From: Acidobacteriota bacterium
GTDB lineage: Bacteria > Acidobacteriota > Terriglobia > Bryobacterales > Bryobacteraceae
Assembly (NCBI GenBank): GCA_025350695.1
Contig: JANXXI010000184.1
Coordinates: 1-64,000, forward strand
Direction: 5' to 3'
Length of the DNA stretch: 64,000 bases
Part shown: positions 37,932 through 47,558 of the stretch, piece after piece
How the letters are laid out: every line of letters starts with the position of its first letter
Numbering within the stretch: the first letter of the stretch is position 1
Made by a program: the position numbers and the translations under genes
The notes under the pieces: generated by a model
The model's input: the letters and a program-made list of their open reading frames with translations, nothing else
The model's database searches: none
What the model was told of the DNA's origin: nothing

Positions 37932-37973
37932 GGTGTCTCCAACACCTGGGCAGGGCGTCCTGGGCGGCCGCCC
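37932..37973. repeat. GC-rich palindromes after the selenoprotein gene
   Basis: GGTGT/ACACC (37932-37936 and 37942-37946) and the perfect 12-base palindrome GGGCGGCCGCCC (37962-37973) lie 30-75 bases past the selenoprotein stop. They could form a terminator-like structure without a T tract. The GC-rich composition recalls the block at 12.54 kb. Confidence 0.4.
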
Positions 37974-38004
37974 GCCGATCGAGCTTCGGCCTACTATTAC
38001 ATCG

Positions 38005-38703
38005 TTAGATGATTGTCTTAAGGGCTTGCTCGAGATTATGCGGAACGAACCCAAATGGGCCGGGAGCGCTTTTGAATCGGATCTTGCCGTCACGCCCTAT
38101 CAAATACAGGCGATCCGGCCAGCCTGAATAATCCTGTTCGGTCCGGTTTGAGGCTCGATCCACCAGGGCGGGAATGCGAATGCCCAATTTGCGAACGCAC
38201 GCCGAGGCAGTTTGGGTTCGTTCTTCGTCTGACCGCGCGGCCGGGAATAGAACCCCATCCCGGACGTTAGCCTGCATTTGCCACAGATCCGTGGGATGAG
38301 CTTCGGTGATGTAAACAACGTAGAATGCAACGCGGTCCTTGTAATCGTCATAGAGCTTATTAAGCGCGGGAACCTCCCGGCGAAAGGGTGGTCATGTGTA
38401 ACTACCGAACACGAGGACCACTGGTTGTTCTCGATACTCATTTGAGAGATGCACCAGCTTGCCTTCACCGAGCATGGGCAACTCAAAATCCGGGGCATTG
38501 TCTCCTATCGATAAACGTCCTCCACGGGCCGACATCCAAAGCGGGCGGAAGGGGAGGATCATCATGGAAACCCCGGGGACTTTGGCCATGATTGCGCCGA
38601 AAGTGTCGGGAGTTTGCAACATTGCCAGGTAAAGCAGGCAAGTAGCAAATCCGTAGAGGCCTACAAAGGTGACCAGAATCATTACTAAGCGCTTTTTCCA
38701 CAC
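38005..38703 (-). CDS. Deiodinase-like membrane-anchored selenoprotein (in-frame UGA = selenocysteine)
   Basis: One continuous frame of 232 codons broken only by TGA at 38394-38392 (residue 104). GTG start 38703 (ATG 38682 is an alternative; an in-frame stop lies just upstream). One membrane helix (about 6-28), then a thioredoxin-fold domain: 'IGDNAPDFELPMLGEGKLV', 'VVLVFGSYT' - U - 'PPFRREVPALNKLYDDY', 'FYVVYITEAHPTDLW', 'IPALVDRASN', 'YSGWPDRLYLIGRDGKI', 'GPFGFVPHNLEQAL'. This is the order of the iodothyronine-deiodinase family, whose catalytic site is T-U-P-P-F or T-C-P-P-F. A SECIS-like hairpin follows the TGA. Probably a thiol/selenol redox enzyme or reductive dehalogenase, substrate unknown. 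The ORF track splits it into pieces. Confidence 0.88.
38365..38382 (-). promoter_or_regulatory. Bacterial SECIS-like hairpin for selenocysteine insertion
   Basis: Minus strand, 10-27 bases after the TGA: CGC-C-GGG-AGGUU-CCC-GCG, i.e. a stem of 6-7 pairs with one bulged C and an apical loop AGGUU (GGU if the A-U pair closes). In E. coli fdhF the SelB-binding loop is AGGUCU with the AGGU at bases 18-21 after UGA. Here AGGU is at 17-20. The position inside coding sequence and the bulge on the 5' side also fit. Confidence 0.8.
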
Positions 38704-38748
38704 TTGGAGAGGGTATCACGATATCCAGCCTTGCCGATAAGATAATCC

Positions 38749-40452
38749 GTGAGCCGCATTTCAATCCTCCTTCTCTTCTTCAGTCAATTCGGTCTTTGGA
38801 GTCAGACCCCTAGTGGGATAGGATTCAAGGTCACTCCAGTTAGTCTGAGTTTCACTCAATTGACGAATGCGACAACCTTGCCCGCCGCGCAATCTATTGC
38901 AATCGCGACGATTACAGGTGTGACTTCAGTTGTGAATTCGGTTACCGTCTCACCGCCGGTTAGCCAGTGGCTTACGGTAACGCCACCCAGCGGGCGTTTG
39001 CCGGTTTCGATTAAGGTGGCCGTTAACCCCACCACACTTCCTGTTGGCATATACACCGAGACGCTGGTGGTGACCCCGGATGGCGCAAATCCGGTTCCGT
39101 TCAGCATTCCTGTTACTTTGCAGGTGCTTTCGCCCCCTTCGGATTTGACGATAGCCGCTGCCTCGCTCTCCTTCACATACAAACTGGGTGACCCGGCATC
39201 GGCCTCCCAACAGATAAACTTGGGGACCACCGGAGGCTTATTAAGTTGGTCGGCTTCGGTGACGGGCGCTAGCTGGTTGAGTCTGCCTGTGTCGTCAGGA
39301 GTGATTTTCCCCGGTTTTACCGCTTCCCTTTCGGCCAGCGTGGTCACAGCCGATCTTGCGCCAGGCAGCTATAAGGCGACCATTCAAATCAGCACGCCGG
39401 ACGCGCTAACTAAACAGAAAAGCATCGCTGTCACGCTTGTTATTCAACCTGGATTGCCAGTGATAATTTCCACTTTCCCGGCGCAGATTTCGGTTGGTTC
39501 GGGGGACGTTAACGTAACGATCAATGGAATCCGTTTCTACAAGGACACGGTGTTTCGAGCCAATGGCGCGGCGGTAAAGGGCAATGTACTTGGAATTACG
39601 GCAGCAACTATTCTCCTGCCGGCGGCCCTGTTTACGGCGCCGGGAAACATCAGCATTGTGTCGTCGAACCCGAACCCTGGTGGCGGGGATTCAACGGTCT
39701 GGCAACTTCCCGCAAGCACGAACGGGCCGGTAATCGCAGCCATGACAAATGCCGCCAGTTATTCGCCTAGCTCCATTTCACCGGGTACTGTTGTCACATT
39801 TTTCGGAAGAGGATTGGGCCCGGTAACTCTGACCGAGTTTGACAATACGCAGCCCATCATTCAGAATTCTCTGGCCGGAACGCGGGTGTTTTTTCAAAAC
39901 ACGGCGGCGACCATCCTCTATACCTCGGCGACTCAAGTCAGCGCCATCGTTCCCTATGGAATTCCGCCTGGGGCCACCATTGCCGTGGTGGTTGAGTACA
40001 ACTCGGTCGCCTCTCCTCCCATTCTGATTCAGTTGGCAACGACTGCACCGGCAATTTTCTCCACTTCAGGGATAGGTACTGGTCAGGTTGCAGCCTTCAT
40101 CGTGGATGCAACCACTGGCAAGATGTTCTTGAACAACGACAAGAATTTCGGAGCCAAGGGGCAGATCTTGATCTTCTATGCAACAGGGGAAGGACTCAGC
40201 GGCTCGATCATACCGATCGATGGCCAAATAGCCACCACGCCCGCGGCGATCATCAATCCCGCCGTATCCGTCGATATCGGAGGGGCTCCAGCGGAGATCC
40301 TCTACGCTGGTCCGTCGCCTGGACTGGTAAACGGAATTCTACAGATAAACGCGAAGATTCCGGGCAGCGCCACATCCGGTAAGGCCGCGCCGGTGGTGCT
40401 TCGAATCGGATCGGGCACGAGTCAGGTTGGGATCACTATGAATTTGAAGTGA
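38749..40452 (+). CDS. Secreted BACON/IPT-like protein with TIGR03437-type C-terminal domain
   Basis: 567 residues. Signal peptide ('ILLLFFSQFGLWSQ'). Two BACON-like repeats ('LTVTPPSGRLPVSIKVAVNP' and 'WLSLPVSSGVIFPGFTASLS') precede an IPT/TIG-like segment ('NVTINGIRFYKDTVFRANGA'). The last 230 residues ('AMTNAASYSPSSISPGTVVT', 'YATGEGLSG', 'ILYAGPSPGLVNGILQINAK') match the C-terminal module I know from Solibacter proteins (TIGR03437). Such proteins are exported and their role is unknown. The start is GTG, 45 bases from the divergent selenoprotein start. The stop overlaps the convergent helicase gene by 17 bases. Confidence 0.88.
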   Translation: MSRISILLLFFSQFGLWSQTPSGIGFKVTPVSLSFTQLTNATTLPAAQSIAIATITGVTSVVNSVTVSPPVSQWLTVTPPSGRLPVSIKVAVNPTTLPVGIYTETLVVTPDGANPVPFSIPVTLQVLSPPSDLTIAAASLSFTYKLGDPASASQQINLGTTGGLLSWSASVTGASWLSLPVSSGVIFPGFTASLSASVVTADLAPGSYKATIQISTPDALTKQKSIAVTLVIQPGLPVIISTFPAQISVGSGDVNVTINGIRFYKDTVFRANGAAVKGNVLGITAATILLPAALFTAPGNISIVSSNPNPGGGDSTVWQLPASTNGPVIAAMTNAASYSPSSISPGTVVTFFGRGLGPVTLTEFDNTQPIIQNSLAGTRVFFQNTAATILYTSATQVSAIVPYGIPPGATIAVVVEYNSVASPPILIQLATTAPAIFSTSGIGTGQVAAFIVDATTGKMFLNNDKNFGAKGQILIFYATGEGLSGSIIPIDGQIATTPAAIINPAVSVDIGGAPAEILYAGPSPGLVNGILQINAKIPGSATSGKAAPVVLRIGSGTSQVGITMNLK

Positions 40453-42901
40453 CGCTGCCCGATGCCCCGGGGTTAAGTGGAGTAAGGAGAGCGGCGATGA
40501 TTCGTTTGGCGATAATCTTGCCACGCTCACCGACTTCGCCAATCGGGCCAACGCAACTTGGACATCCTGATTCGCACGGGCAGTGTGCAAACAGTTCCGC
40601 TGTTCCTTGCAGCAACTTTTCGGTCATGTCCCACAAAGGCGCACTGCCGCCGATGCCGCCAGGGTAGTTGTCGTATAGATATAGATTTGGTTCAAATCCT
40701 CGAATCAGTTCCGATGGGTTTTCTGTAATCGCCACCGAAAGGTCGCGCGGGTCGCACATCAGCAACAGGGCCGCCACTGCCCGAAGTCCGTTGCCTAGCC
40801 CCACTAATCCGTTCTGTTTCTCCGTCGGTGTCAAGTCGGTGAAGTCCGCCAGGAAGGGCTCGGGGAAATGCAGCCAGAACGATGTTGTATGCATTTCCTG
40901 CTCAGGCAAAGACAGGTGTCCTGCTCCAATGTTTTCGAGCGTATAGAACTTCACTTTTTTGAAGCCGACGATCTGAGTATTCACCCGAACCTCGCCATGT
41001 AAGGCAGCGGCGCTACTGACCGGCTTGGTGGCAAATTCGTTGAGGATTTTCACTTGTGTGTAATCGATCGCGTCGGTGAAATAGTCGCATTCCACTTTTC
41101 GCACATAGGCTTTGCGGTTATCGTAATCGAACTTCTCGACTTGGTATTGCCGCGCGTCGTGGAGGTAAATTGCCTTCTCGTGGAGCGAGGTCAGCGCCAC
41201 GGGAAAGGAAACTTCGGCGATCACTTTGGGCTCGCCCGTCGTATCGATCACCACAAAATTATCACTCGTAACGGCTCGCAGACTGACCGCGTCGGCCGGG
41301 TAGGAATCGCTGGTCCAGTGCCATTGCTCTCCGGCCTGATGAAGCACGCCGAGTTCCTGCAGGAAACGGCACATGTCGCCCACCGCATGCGGCCCGAACT
41401 TTTCGCTATCGCGGATGGGCAACTCAAAGGCGGCGCACTTCATGTGACTGAGTAGAATCTCCAAATTGTCGGCATTGATAAATGCGCTTTCCGGGCTGCG
41501 GTTGAAGAAATACTCGGGGTGCTCGATGATGTATTGGTCGAGTGGCGCACTGGAAGCCACGAGCACGGCAAGCGATGTATTCTGCCGTCTTCCGGCCCGG
41601 CCAGAACGCTGCCAAGTGGAAGCTATGGTTCCCGGATAACCGGCCATTACGACGGCATCGAGCGAGCCGATATCCACGCCCAATTCCAGAGCATTCGTCG
41701 AGACTACTGCACGGATTTTGCCTTCCCGTAAATTCTTCTCGATCTCGCGCCGCTCTCGCGGCAGGTAGCCGCCACGATAGCCCCGCACCGCGCCTGGGCC
41801 GCGCGGTGGCTTGTCGAGAGCATCCTTCAGGTAGGTGGTTAGCACCTCAGTCGCCAAGCGGTTATTGGCGAAGATGAGCGTTTGTTGGCCCCTTTCGACA
41901 AATTCAATCGCCAAACGCCGCGCCTCATGCAAATAGCTGCGGCGGATTCCAAGCTGGCGATTAATGACTGGCGGATTGTAGAAGACGAAGTATTTCTCAC
42001 CGGCCGGAGCACCGTTGTTATCGACCAGCGAAAAAGGCTGCTCAACGAGTGCTTCAGCCAACTGCTTGGGGTTGGCTATGGTTGCAGAACAGCAAATGAA
42101 TTGCGGCTTAGATCCGTAGAATTCGCATATGCGCTTCAGACGTCGAATCAAGTTGGCTAAATGGCTGCCGTACACACCCCTGTAGTAGTGCAGTTCATCG
42201 ATGATGAAGTAGCGCAAATTCTCAAAAGCCTTGGCCCACTTGGTGTGATGGGGCAACACACCGCTGTGCAACATGTCGGGATTCGTGAACACCACGTTGG
42301 CTCTTTCGCGAATCGCACGCCTGGCATCTTGTGGTGTATCGCCATCGTAGGTGAACGCCCGGATGTCTGAGCCCATCGCTTCCACCAGGCCGTTGAACTC
42401 CTGAAGTTGATCTTCGGCGAGGGCTTTAGTGGGAAACAAATACATCGCGCGGGCGCCAGGATCAGTCATCAAGTGGCTTAGCACGGGCAAGTTGTAGCAG
42501 AGAGTCTTGCCGCTAGCGGTTGGCGTAACCACGACCAGGTTCTTGCCCGCCGTCGCCAGATCAAACGACTCGGCTTGATGCGAGTAGAGATGTCCGATGT
42601 TGCGCTTGGTTAAAGCTTGCGCCAGCTTTTCTGGAACTTGAGGAGGAATGGGAGAGGTTTGGCCAATTCTAGCGGGCTGATGATGAATGGAGCGAATCGG
42701 GGAATTGCCGTCACCCATCCCTTCACGAAAACGGTTGAGAGCGCCTTCCACACCTGCGGGGCGGCCCAAGGCTTGCTTTACTTTTTCAGAAACGTCATCT
42801 AATGCTGACTTGGAAATTGAGTCGGGAGAGCTTGAGTCGGGGGAATTTGGTCTAGTGGAGGGATCACTTGACGCGTCTGGGAAGCCTAAAGAGAGATTCA
42901 T
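40436..42901 (-). CDS. MrfA/YprA-like DEAD-box DNA helicase with DUF1998 C-terminal domain
   Basis: 821 residues. Superfamily 2 helicase: Q-motif and Walker A 'VVVTPTASGKTLCYNLPVL', Walker B-like 'FIIDELHYYRGVYGSHLANL', 'ICCSATIANP', 'LIFANNRLATEVL', 'ALELGVDIGSLDAVVMAGYP' and 'QRSGRAGR'. The C-terminal DUF1998 domain ends with the zinc cysteines 'CPCESGCPSCVGP'. Relatives (B. subtilis MrfA, fungal Hrq1) repair mitomycin C and crosslink damage, so a repair role is likely. The first 55 residues are Ser/Asp/Pro-rich and probably unstructured; a later start is possible. uvrA lies 0.9 kb away on the other strand. Confidence 0.92.
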   Translation of the reverse strand: MNLSLGFPDASSDPSTRPNSPDSSSPDSISKSALDDVSEKVKQALGRPAGVEGALNRFREGMGDGNSPIRSIHHQPARIGQTSPIPPQVPEKLAQALTKRNIGHLYSHQAESFDLATAGKNLVVVTPTASGKTLCYNLPVLSHLMTDPGARAMYLFPTKALAEDQLQEFNGLVEAMGSDIRAFTYDGDTPQDARRAIRERANVVFTNPDMLHSGVLPHHTKWAKAFENLRYFIIDELHYYRGVYGSHLANLIRRLKRICEFYGSKPQFICCSATIANPKQLAEALVEQPFSLVDNNGAPAGEKYFVFYNPPVINRQLGIRRSYLHEARRLAIEFVERGQQTLIFANNRLATEVLTTYLKDALDKPPRGPGAVRGYRGGYLPRERREIEKNLREGKIRAVVSTNALELGVDIGSLDAVVMAGYPGTIASTWQRSGRAGRRQNTSLAVLVASSAPLDQYIIEHPEYFFNRSPESAFINADNLEILLSHMKCAAFELPIRDSEKFGPHAVGDMCRFLQELGVLHQAGEQWHWTSDSYPADAVSLRAVTSDNFVVIDTTGEPKVIAEVSFPVALTSLHEKAIYLHDARQYQVEKFDYDNRKAYVRKVECDYFTDAIDYTQVKILNEFATKPVSSAAALHGEVRVNTQIVGFKKVKFYTLENIGAGHLSLPEQEMHTTSFWLHFPEPFLADFTDLTPTEKQNGLVGLGNGLRAVAALLLMCDPRDLSVAITENPSELIRGFEPNLYLYDNYPGGIGGSAPLWDMTEKLLQGTAELFAHCPCESGCPSCVGPIGEVGERGKIIAKRIIAALLTPLNPGASGSVTSNS

Positions 42902-42962
42902 GTTCCTTCGCCTTTTCTTTGCTATGGTACACGAATTCGCGGCCCCCAGGGGAACTCGAATT

Positions 42963-43304
42963 TTAGTTTGCTTTATTTCTTATAAATTCGTACCTTTCCA
43001 GTGTCGCCGCGATGCGGTAGGGGCGTTCGGAGATTAGTTCGACGGCTTCTTCCCGCGTCTCCGTTCGAGTCACCTTCCCCATACATCGTATGCGAACCTG
43101 GGTTCCGGCGCTTACAGTGGAGGGAAGGGTGACCAAGTACTCTATGGGATCCCCGACCTCCATGAGGCTTTGAGAGGTAAACAACACCCCACCGGAGCTC
43201 ATGTTATGAGTTTCACCTGTTAAGTGGACGGGGATTGAGCCCGTCTTCACCAGTTCGACTGGCAGGTTCAGTTGAAAGCGTTTTGTTCTTCTTTGTTCCG
43301 ACAC
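42963..43304 (-). CDS. PilZ-domain protein
   Basis: 113 residues, essentially one PilZ domain. The c-di-GMP-binding RxxxR box is 'RRTKRFQLNLPVEL' (residues 5-9) and the second motif is 'NMSSGGVLFTS', a variant of D/N-x-S-x-x-G. Both are intact enough for ligand binding. It probably acts as a small c-di-GMP-responsive adaptor controlling motility or exopolysaccharide. Target unknown. It sits alone, upstream of the helicase gene on the same strand (61-base gap). Confidence 0.9.
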   Translation of the reverse strand: MSEQRRTKRFQLNLPVELVKTGSIPVHLTGETHNMSSGGVLFTSQSLMEVGDPIEYLVTLPSTVSAGTQVRIRCMGKVTRTETREEAVELISERPYRIAATLERYEFIRNKAN

Positions 43305-43842
43305 AACACGTCCAATGTAATGTGAACAACTTAATACGTCAATAGCGATGGTACCAAAGCTAAATGCATCTCTTCAGTACTTTGCACGCGTTCTTTAAGT
43401 TTCTTTCCAGTACACAGGCGGATTAGCCATTCAGGATTAGTTCCTTCAATCCTTTACTATCTGCTTTATTTTGAATCGTTTACATCCGTAAATAAGGTTG
43501 GTTTCCTACAGTTCGTTAATCTCTCCGTGGCTGCAGTTTCGATAGAACCAATGGCAAAGAAATTTTAACTTTTTTCCAGCCCTCAATGTCGCTTTTTCGG
43601 CGTTTGGCACGAATTTGGACCTGAACTCAGTATTTCAACAAACAGGGTTAAAGGACTAATCGAGCTTAATCTAAATGGTTGAAAGGAAATTAGATGACGG
43701 AATTCCGGCGCTTGTGACGTTACCTATTGAACGAAGCGGAACACTATTTCGATGGGCTTGATGTTGTTAGAAAGTACTACTACCAGGTAAACCAATGGCC
43801 CCTATTAGGCCCACTGAATCAGAATGACGCTACAATAGAAGC
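43305..43842. other. Intergenic region upstream of uvrA and the PilZ gene
   Basis: 538 A/T-richer bases between divergent genes. The only coding hint is a 28-codon ORF from ATG 43675 without a ribosome site. TACAAT at 43832-43837 is a plausible -10 for uvrA. I searched by eye for LexA-type boxes (CTGT-N8-ACAG and GAAC-N4-GTTC) and saw none. Confidence 0.45.
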
Positions 43843-46602
43843 TTGCTCAAAAGGATCACCGTGCATGGCGCACGGCAGCATAACCTCAAGAACATTGACG
43901 TATCCATCCCGCGAAATTCTCTAACCGTGTTTACTGGTTTAAGCGGGTCGGGTAAGTCTTCGTTGGCCTTCGACACAATCTACGCGGAAGGGCAGAGAAG
44001 GTACGTCGAAACCCTTTCCCCTTATGCGCGGCAGTTTCTGGATCAAATGGAGCGTCCTGAGGTCGATTCGATTGAAGGGTTATCGCCGGCTATTTCGATT
44101 GAGCAGAAGACGACTAACCGCAGCCCTCGGTCCACGGTCGGCACTGTTACCGAGATTTACGATTACCTTCGGCTCCTATATTCCGCCATCGGTGTGCCGC
44201 ACTGTCCAAATTGCCACATTGAGATTCGCCAACAATCGAGCGAACAGATTTTGGAGCAAGTCCTGGCCATGAAGCAGGACGAGCGGATTATGATCCTGGC
44301 TCCCATCGTGCGCGGTCGCAAGGGCGAATACAAGAAGGAACTGGAGAAACTGGCGCGGCAGGGGTTCGTTAAAGCGCGGATTGACGGCGAGCTCCGTTCG
44401 CTTGATGAAGACATTCAGTTGGACAAGCGTAAGAACCACAGCATCGACGTGGTGGTGGACCGGCTGCTGTTGAAGGCGGGCGTGGAAAAGCGTCTTGAGG
44501 CCTCCCTCCAAACAGCGACGCAGTTGGCTAATGGGTTAGTAATTGTCGCGGTGGTGGATGGCGAAGAGAAATTCTTTTCACAGAAACTAGCCTGCCCAAA
44601 TTGCGGGGAAGGCGTACCGCAACTTGAGCCTCGCTCCTTCTCTTTCAACAGTCCCTTCGGAGCTTGCTCCACATGCAACGGACTTGGTAGCCGTTGGTCG
44701 TTTGATCCGGCGAAAATCGTGGTTGACCCGGCAAAGCCGCTGTTCGATGGAGGTCTTGGCCCGGGTGGTAATTCCGGTTCGGTGTGGAACCGCACGGATG
44801 AATTTGCCAGGCGCACCAAGATTCCGGTCTCCAAGCCGTTCGACAAGCTTTCGAAGACCCATCAGGAACAACTGATGGATGGGGGTGTCGGATTTCCCGG
44901 CATCTTGAAGCTGCTCGACAGCCTGTACAGGGAATCGCAAGATAGCGAATTTCTGGGCGATTGGGTCTTGTCTTATATGTCACCCATCACTTGCGCGGAT
45001 TGCGGCGGTAAACGGTTGAAGGCTTCGAGCCTGGCAGTGAAGGTTAAGAATACGACTATTGCTGATTTCACGGGCATGTCGCTGCTGCGGGCGGTTAAAG
45101 AGGCGCGCGGTTGGCAATTGGCTGAGCGTGAAGAACAAATTGCCGGCCGTATTCGGGAAGAGATTCAGAACCGCTTGGAATTCTTGCTGGCTGTTGGTCT
45201 CGACTATCTAAGCTTGGATCGTTCGGCGATTTCTCTTTCTGGGGGCGAGGCTCAGCGTATCCGGTTGGCGACTCAGATTGGGTCGAAACTGCGTGGCGTT
45301 CTTTATGTTCTGGATGAACCATCGATAGGCCTTCACCCGCGCGACAATGACCGTCTTCTTGAAACGCTAACGCATCTGCGCGATTTGGGAAATACAGTAC
45401 TGGTCGTAGAGCATGATGAGGAAACTATCGGCAGGGCCGATTACGTTGTTGACCTGGGTCCGGGAGCGGGCCGGTTGGGCGGATATGTGGTTGCCGAGGG
45501 AACGCCGGCGGAAATTCGCAAGAACAGGAAATCGCTGACAGGGCAGTATATGTCGGGGGCGCTTTCAATTCCCGTGCCGACCGTGCGGCGCACCGGCAAC
45601 GGGAAGAAGATCACAGTAGAAGGCGCCACCGAACACAACCTTCGTAACGTCTACGTGGAATTTCCTTTAGGCGCTTTGACTGTGGTCACTGGTGTAAGCG
45701 GCAGTGGTAAATCGACTCTTGTGAACGACATTTTGTACCGGGCCTTGGCTCGGGAGGTTTGGGGTTCACGAGCAGAACCGGGCAAGCACGAAAAGATTAC
45801 TGGCATTGAAGAAATCGACAAAGTGATTGAAATCGACCAGTCGCCCATTGGGCGCACGCCTCGTTCGAATCCAGCGACTTATACGGGCGTCTTTTCGCCA
45901 ATTCGCGATCTGTTCGCCATGCTGCCCGAGTCTCGAGAACGCGGCTACAAGCCTGGCAGGTTCAGCTTCAACGTCAAGGGTGGGCGCTGCGAAGCTTGCC
46001 AAGGGGACGGTCTCAAACGCATTGAAATGAACTTTTTGCCTGACGTGTATGTCACGTGCGATGCGTGCCGAGGCCGCCGCTATGGTCACGAAACGCTACA
46101 GGCCAAGTACAAAGGCAATTCCATTGCCGACGTTCTGGAAGCGACCGTGGAGCAAGCGGTGGGTATTCTTGAGAATATTCCGAACATCGAGAACAAGCTT
46201 CGAACGTTAGTGGATGTCGGCTTGGGGTACATTCACTTGGGGCAATCCTCGACGACCCTATCCGGGGGAGAAGCCCAGCGCATCAAACTGGCTAAGGAAC
46301 TGAGCAAACGGCAAACCGGCAAGACGCTTTATATATTGGATGAACCGACCACGGGCTTGCACTTTGAAGACGTGCGCAAGCTGCTGGATGTGTTGGCGCG
46401 TCTGGTGGATTTGGGCAACTCCGTGATTGTCATTGAACATAATCTTGACGTAATGAAGTGCGCCGATTGGATCATCGACCTGGGTCCCGAGGGCGGTGAC
46501 CGCGGTGGACACATAATCGTAACGGGCACGCCGGAAGAGGTTGTGCTCAATAAAGACAGCTTCACGGCTCAGGCTCTTGCGAAGGTTTTGCATAAGAAAT
46601 GA
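43843..46602 (+). CDS. uvrA: Excinuclease ABC subunit A
   Basis: 919 residues. Damage-recognition ATPase of nucleotide excision repair, working as a dimer with UvrB. Two ABC modules with Walker A '[10 protein letters not shown]' and '[10 protein letters not shown]', and two signatures 'LSGGEAQRI'. Two zinc fingers are visible: 'CPNCGEG' paired with 'CSTCNGLG', and 'CEACQGDG' paired with 'CDACRGRR'. The start is TTG 43843, which aligns with the family N terminus ('[13 protein letters not shown]'). A GTG at 43861 has a better ribosome site (AAGGA) but would drop conserved residues. The stop overlaps the next ATG (ATGA), heading a coupled five-gene run. Confidence 0.97.
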   Translation: MLKRITVHGARQHNLKNIDVSIPRNSLTVFTGLSGSGKSSLAFDTIYAEGQRRYVETLSPYARQFLDQMERPEVDSIEGLSPAISIEQKTTNRSPRSTVGTVTEIYDYLRLLYSAIGVPHCPNCHIEIRQQSSEQILEQVLAMKQDERIMILAPIVRGRKGEYKKELEKLARQGFVKARIDGELRSLDEDIQLDKRKNHSIDVVVDRLLLKAGVEKRLEASLQTATQLANGLVIVAVVDGEEKFFSQKLACPNCGEGVPQLEPRSFSFNSPFGACSTCNGLGSRWSFDPAKIVVDPAKPLFDGGLGPGGNSGSVWNRTDEFARRTKIPVSKPFDKLSKTHQEQLMDGGVGFPGILKLLDSLYRESQDSEFLGDWVLSYMSPITCADCGGKRLKASSLAVKVKNTTIADFTGMSLLRAVKEARGWQLAEREEQIAGRIREEIQNRLEFLLAVGLDYLSLDRSAISLSGGEAQRIRLATQIGSKLRGVLYVLDEPSIGLHPRDNDRLLETLTHLRDLGNTVLVVEHDEETIGRADYVVDLGPGAGRLGGYVVAEGTPAEIRKNRKSLTGQYMSGALSIPVPTVRRTGNGKKITVEGATEHNLRNVYVEFPLGALTVVTGVSGSGKSTLVNDILYRALAREVWGSRAEPGKHEKITGIEEIDKVIEIDQSPIGRTPRSNPATYTGVFSPIRDLFAMLPESRERGYKPGRFSFNVKGGRCEACQGDGLKRIEMNFLPDVYVTCDACRGRRYGHETLQAKYKGNSIADVLEATVEQAVGILENIPNIENKLRTLVDVGLGYIHLGQSSTTLSGGEAQRIKLAKELSKRQTGKTLYILDEPTTGLHFEDVRKLLDVLARLVDLGNSVIVIEHNLDVMKCADWIIDLGPEGGDRGGHIIVTGTPEEVVLNKDSFTAQALAKVLHKK

Positions 46603-47558
46603 GCAAATACAAACAGCAGCCGATTGACTTCGCCGGTCTGAAGACGATTTCCGTATTTTCACGAGGCGGCAAAGTTCGCGTGGAAGATTTTGCCCGCACT
46701 TATGAAAAGGGCGGCGGCCTGAAATCGCTCGTTGATTCGATGCCTGCAATCCTTGCAGGTGATTCCTTTCGCGCCGTGGTGGATCGCATTCTGGAAGCCA
46801 AGGCCAAGGGTAAACCCGTGCTGTGGGGATATGGCGGCCACGTCATCAAGTGTGGGATGGCTCCCATTCTGCTGGATCTGGCGCGTCGCGGATTGGGCCA
46901 CGGGTTTTCCACCAACGGTTCGGGTTCGATTCACGATTTCGAGATTGGCATAGCCGGTTGGACCAGCGAAGACGTCGAGGCGGTGTTGCCCGATGGAACA
47001 TTTGGGTCGGCCGAAGAGACAGGGCGCTGGATGAACGAGGCAATTAGCGAAGGGTCGGCCGGTGGGTTGGGTATGGGAGAGGCCTTGGGCCATAAGCTGG
47101 AAAGCTGCGGCAAGCCGGAATTCGCGTCGAAGTGTATCCTGCTTAGCGCTTACCGTTCGAGCATTCCGGTGACAGTGCATGTGGCAGTTGGCACCGACAC
47201 CCCGCACACGCACCCGGCAGCGGTTGGCGCGGCGATTGGCGCGTCAACATACCAGGATTTTCGCTTATTCTGCTCCATGGTGAAGGAGCTGAACGGCGGC
47301 GGCGCCTACATCAATTTAGGTTCGGCGGTGGTGATGCCCGAGGTGTTTTTGAAAGCTGTCTCCTCTGTTCGCAACCTTGGTCACGAGCTGAAAAACTTCA
47401 CGACGGTTAACCTTGACTTCATCCAACATTACCGGCCGAAGGTGAATGTAGTTGACCGTCCCCACGCTGGCAGCGGGGGCAAAGGATATTCCTTGACGGG
47501 GCATCATGAGATCATGATTCCTTTATTGGCGGCTGCGCTGATTGAACAATGCGACTGA
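46599..47558 (+). CDS. Conserved cytoplasmic protein of unknown function
   Basis: 319 residues. Well-ordered conserved-looking blocks: '[20 protein letters not shown]', '[20 protein letters not shown]', '[20 protein letters not shown]', '[17 protein letters not shown]' and '[14 protein letters not shown]'. I recall similar uncharacterised proteins in Deltaproteobacteria and Acidobacteria, sometimes likened to deoxyhypusine synthase (Rossmann-like, NAD-binding). I cannot confirm that. The His-rich blocks ('TPHTHP', 'GHHE') suggest a metal or catalytic site. It overlaps uvrA by 4 bases and the CPBP gene by 10, so it is made with them. No signal peptide. Confidence 0.85.
   Translation: MSKYKQQPIDFAGLKTISVFSRGGKVRVEDFARTYEKGGGLKSLVDSMPAILAGDSFRAVVDRILEAKAKGKPVLWGYGGHVIKCGMAPILLDLARRGLGHGFSTNGSGSIHDFEIGIAGWTSEDVEAVLPDGTFGSAEETGRWMNEAISEGSAGGLGMGEALGHKLESCGKPEFASKCILLSAYRSSIPVTVHVAVGTDTPHTHPAAVGAAIGASTYQDFRLFCSMVKELNGGGAYINLGSAVVMPEVFLKAVSSVRNLGHELKNFTTVNLDFIQHYRPKVNVVDRPHAGSGGKGYSLTGHHEIMIPLLAAALIEQCD

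Noticed and set aside
38392-38703. Selenoprotein gene read as a nonsense-mutated or frameshifted pseudogene
   Set aside because: The frame is the same before and after the TGA, no other lesion exists, the codon is at the family's selenocysteine site, and a SECIS-like hairpin follows at the right distance.
43305-43842. LexA/SOS box upstream of uvrA
   Set aside because: No CTGT-N8-ACAG or GAAC-N4-GTTC palindrome was found by eye.
43861-43863. GTG 43861 as the true uvrA start
   Set aside because: It has a better ribosome site, but would remove residues that align with the usual UvrA N terminus. Left as an alternative.
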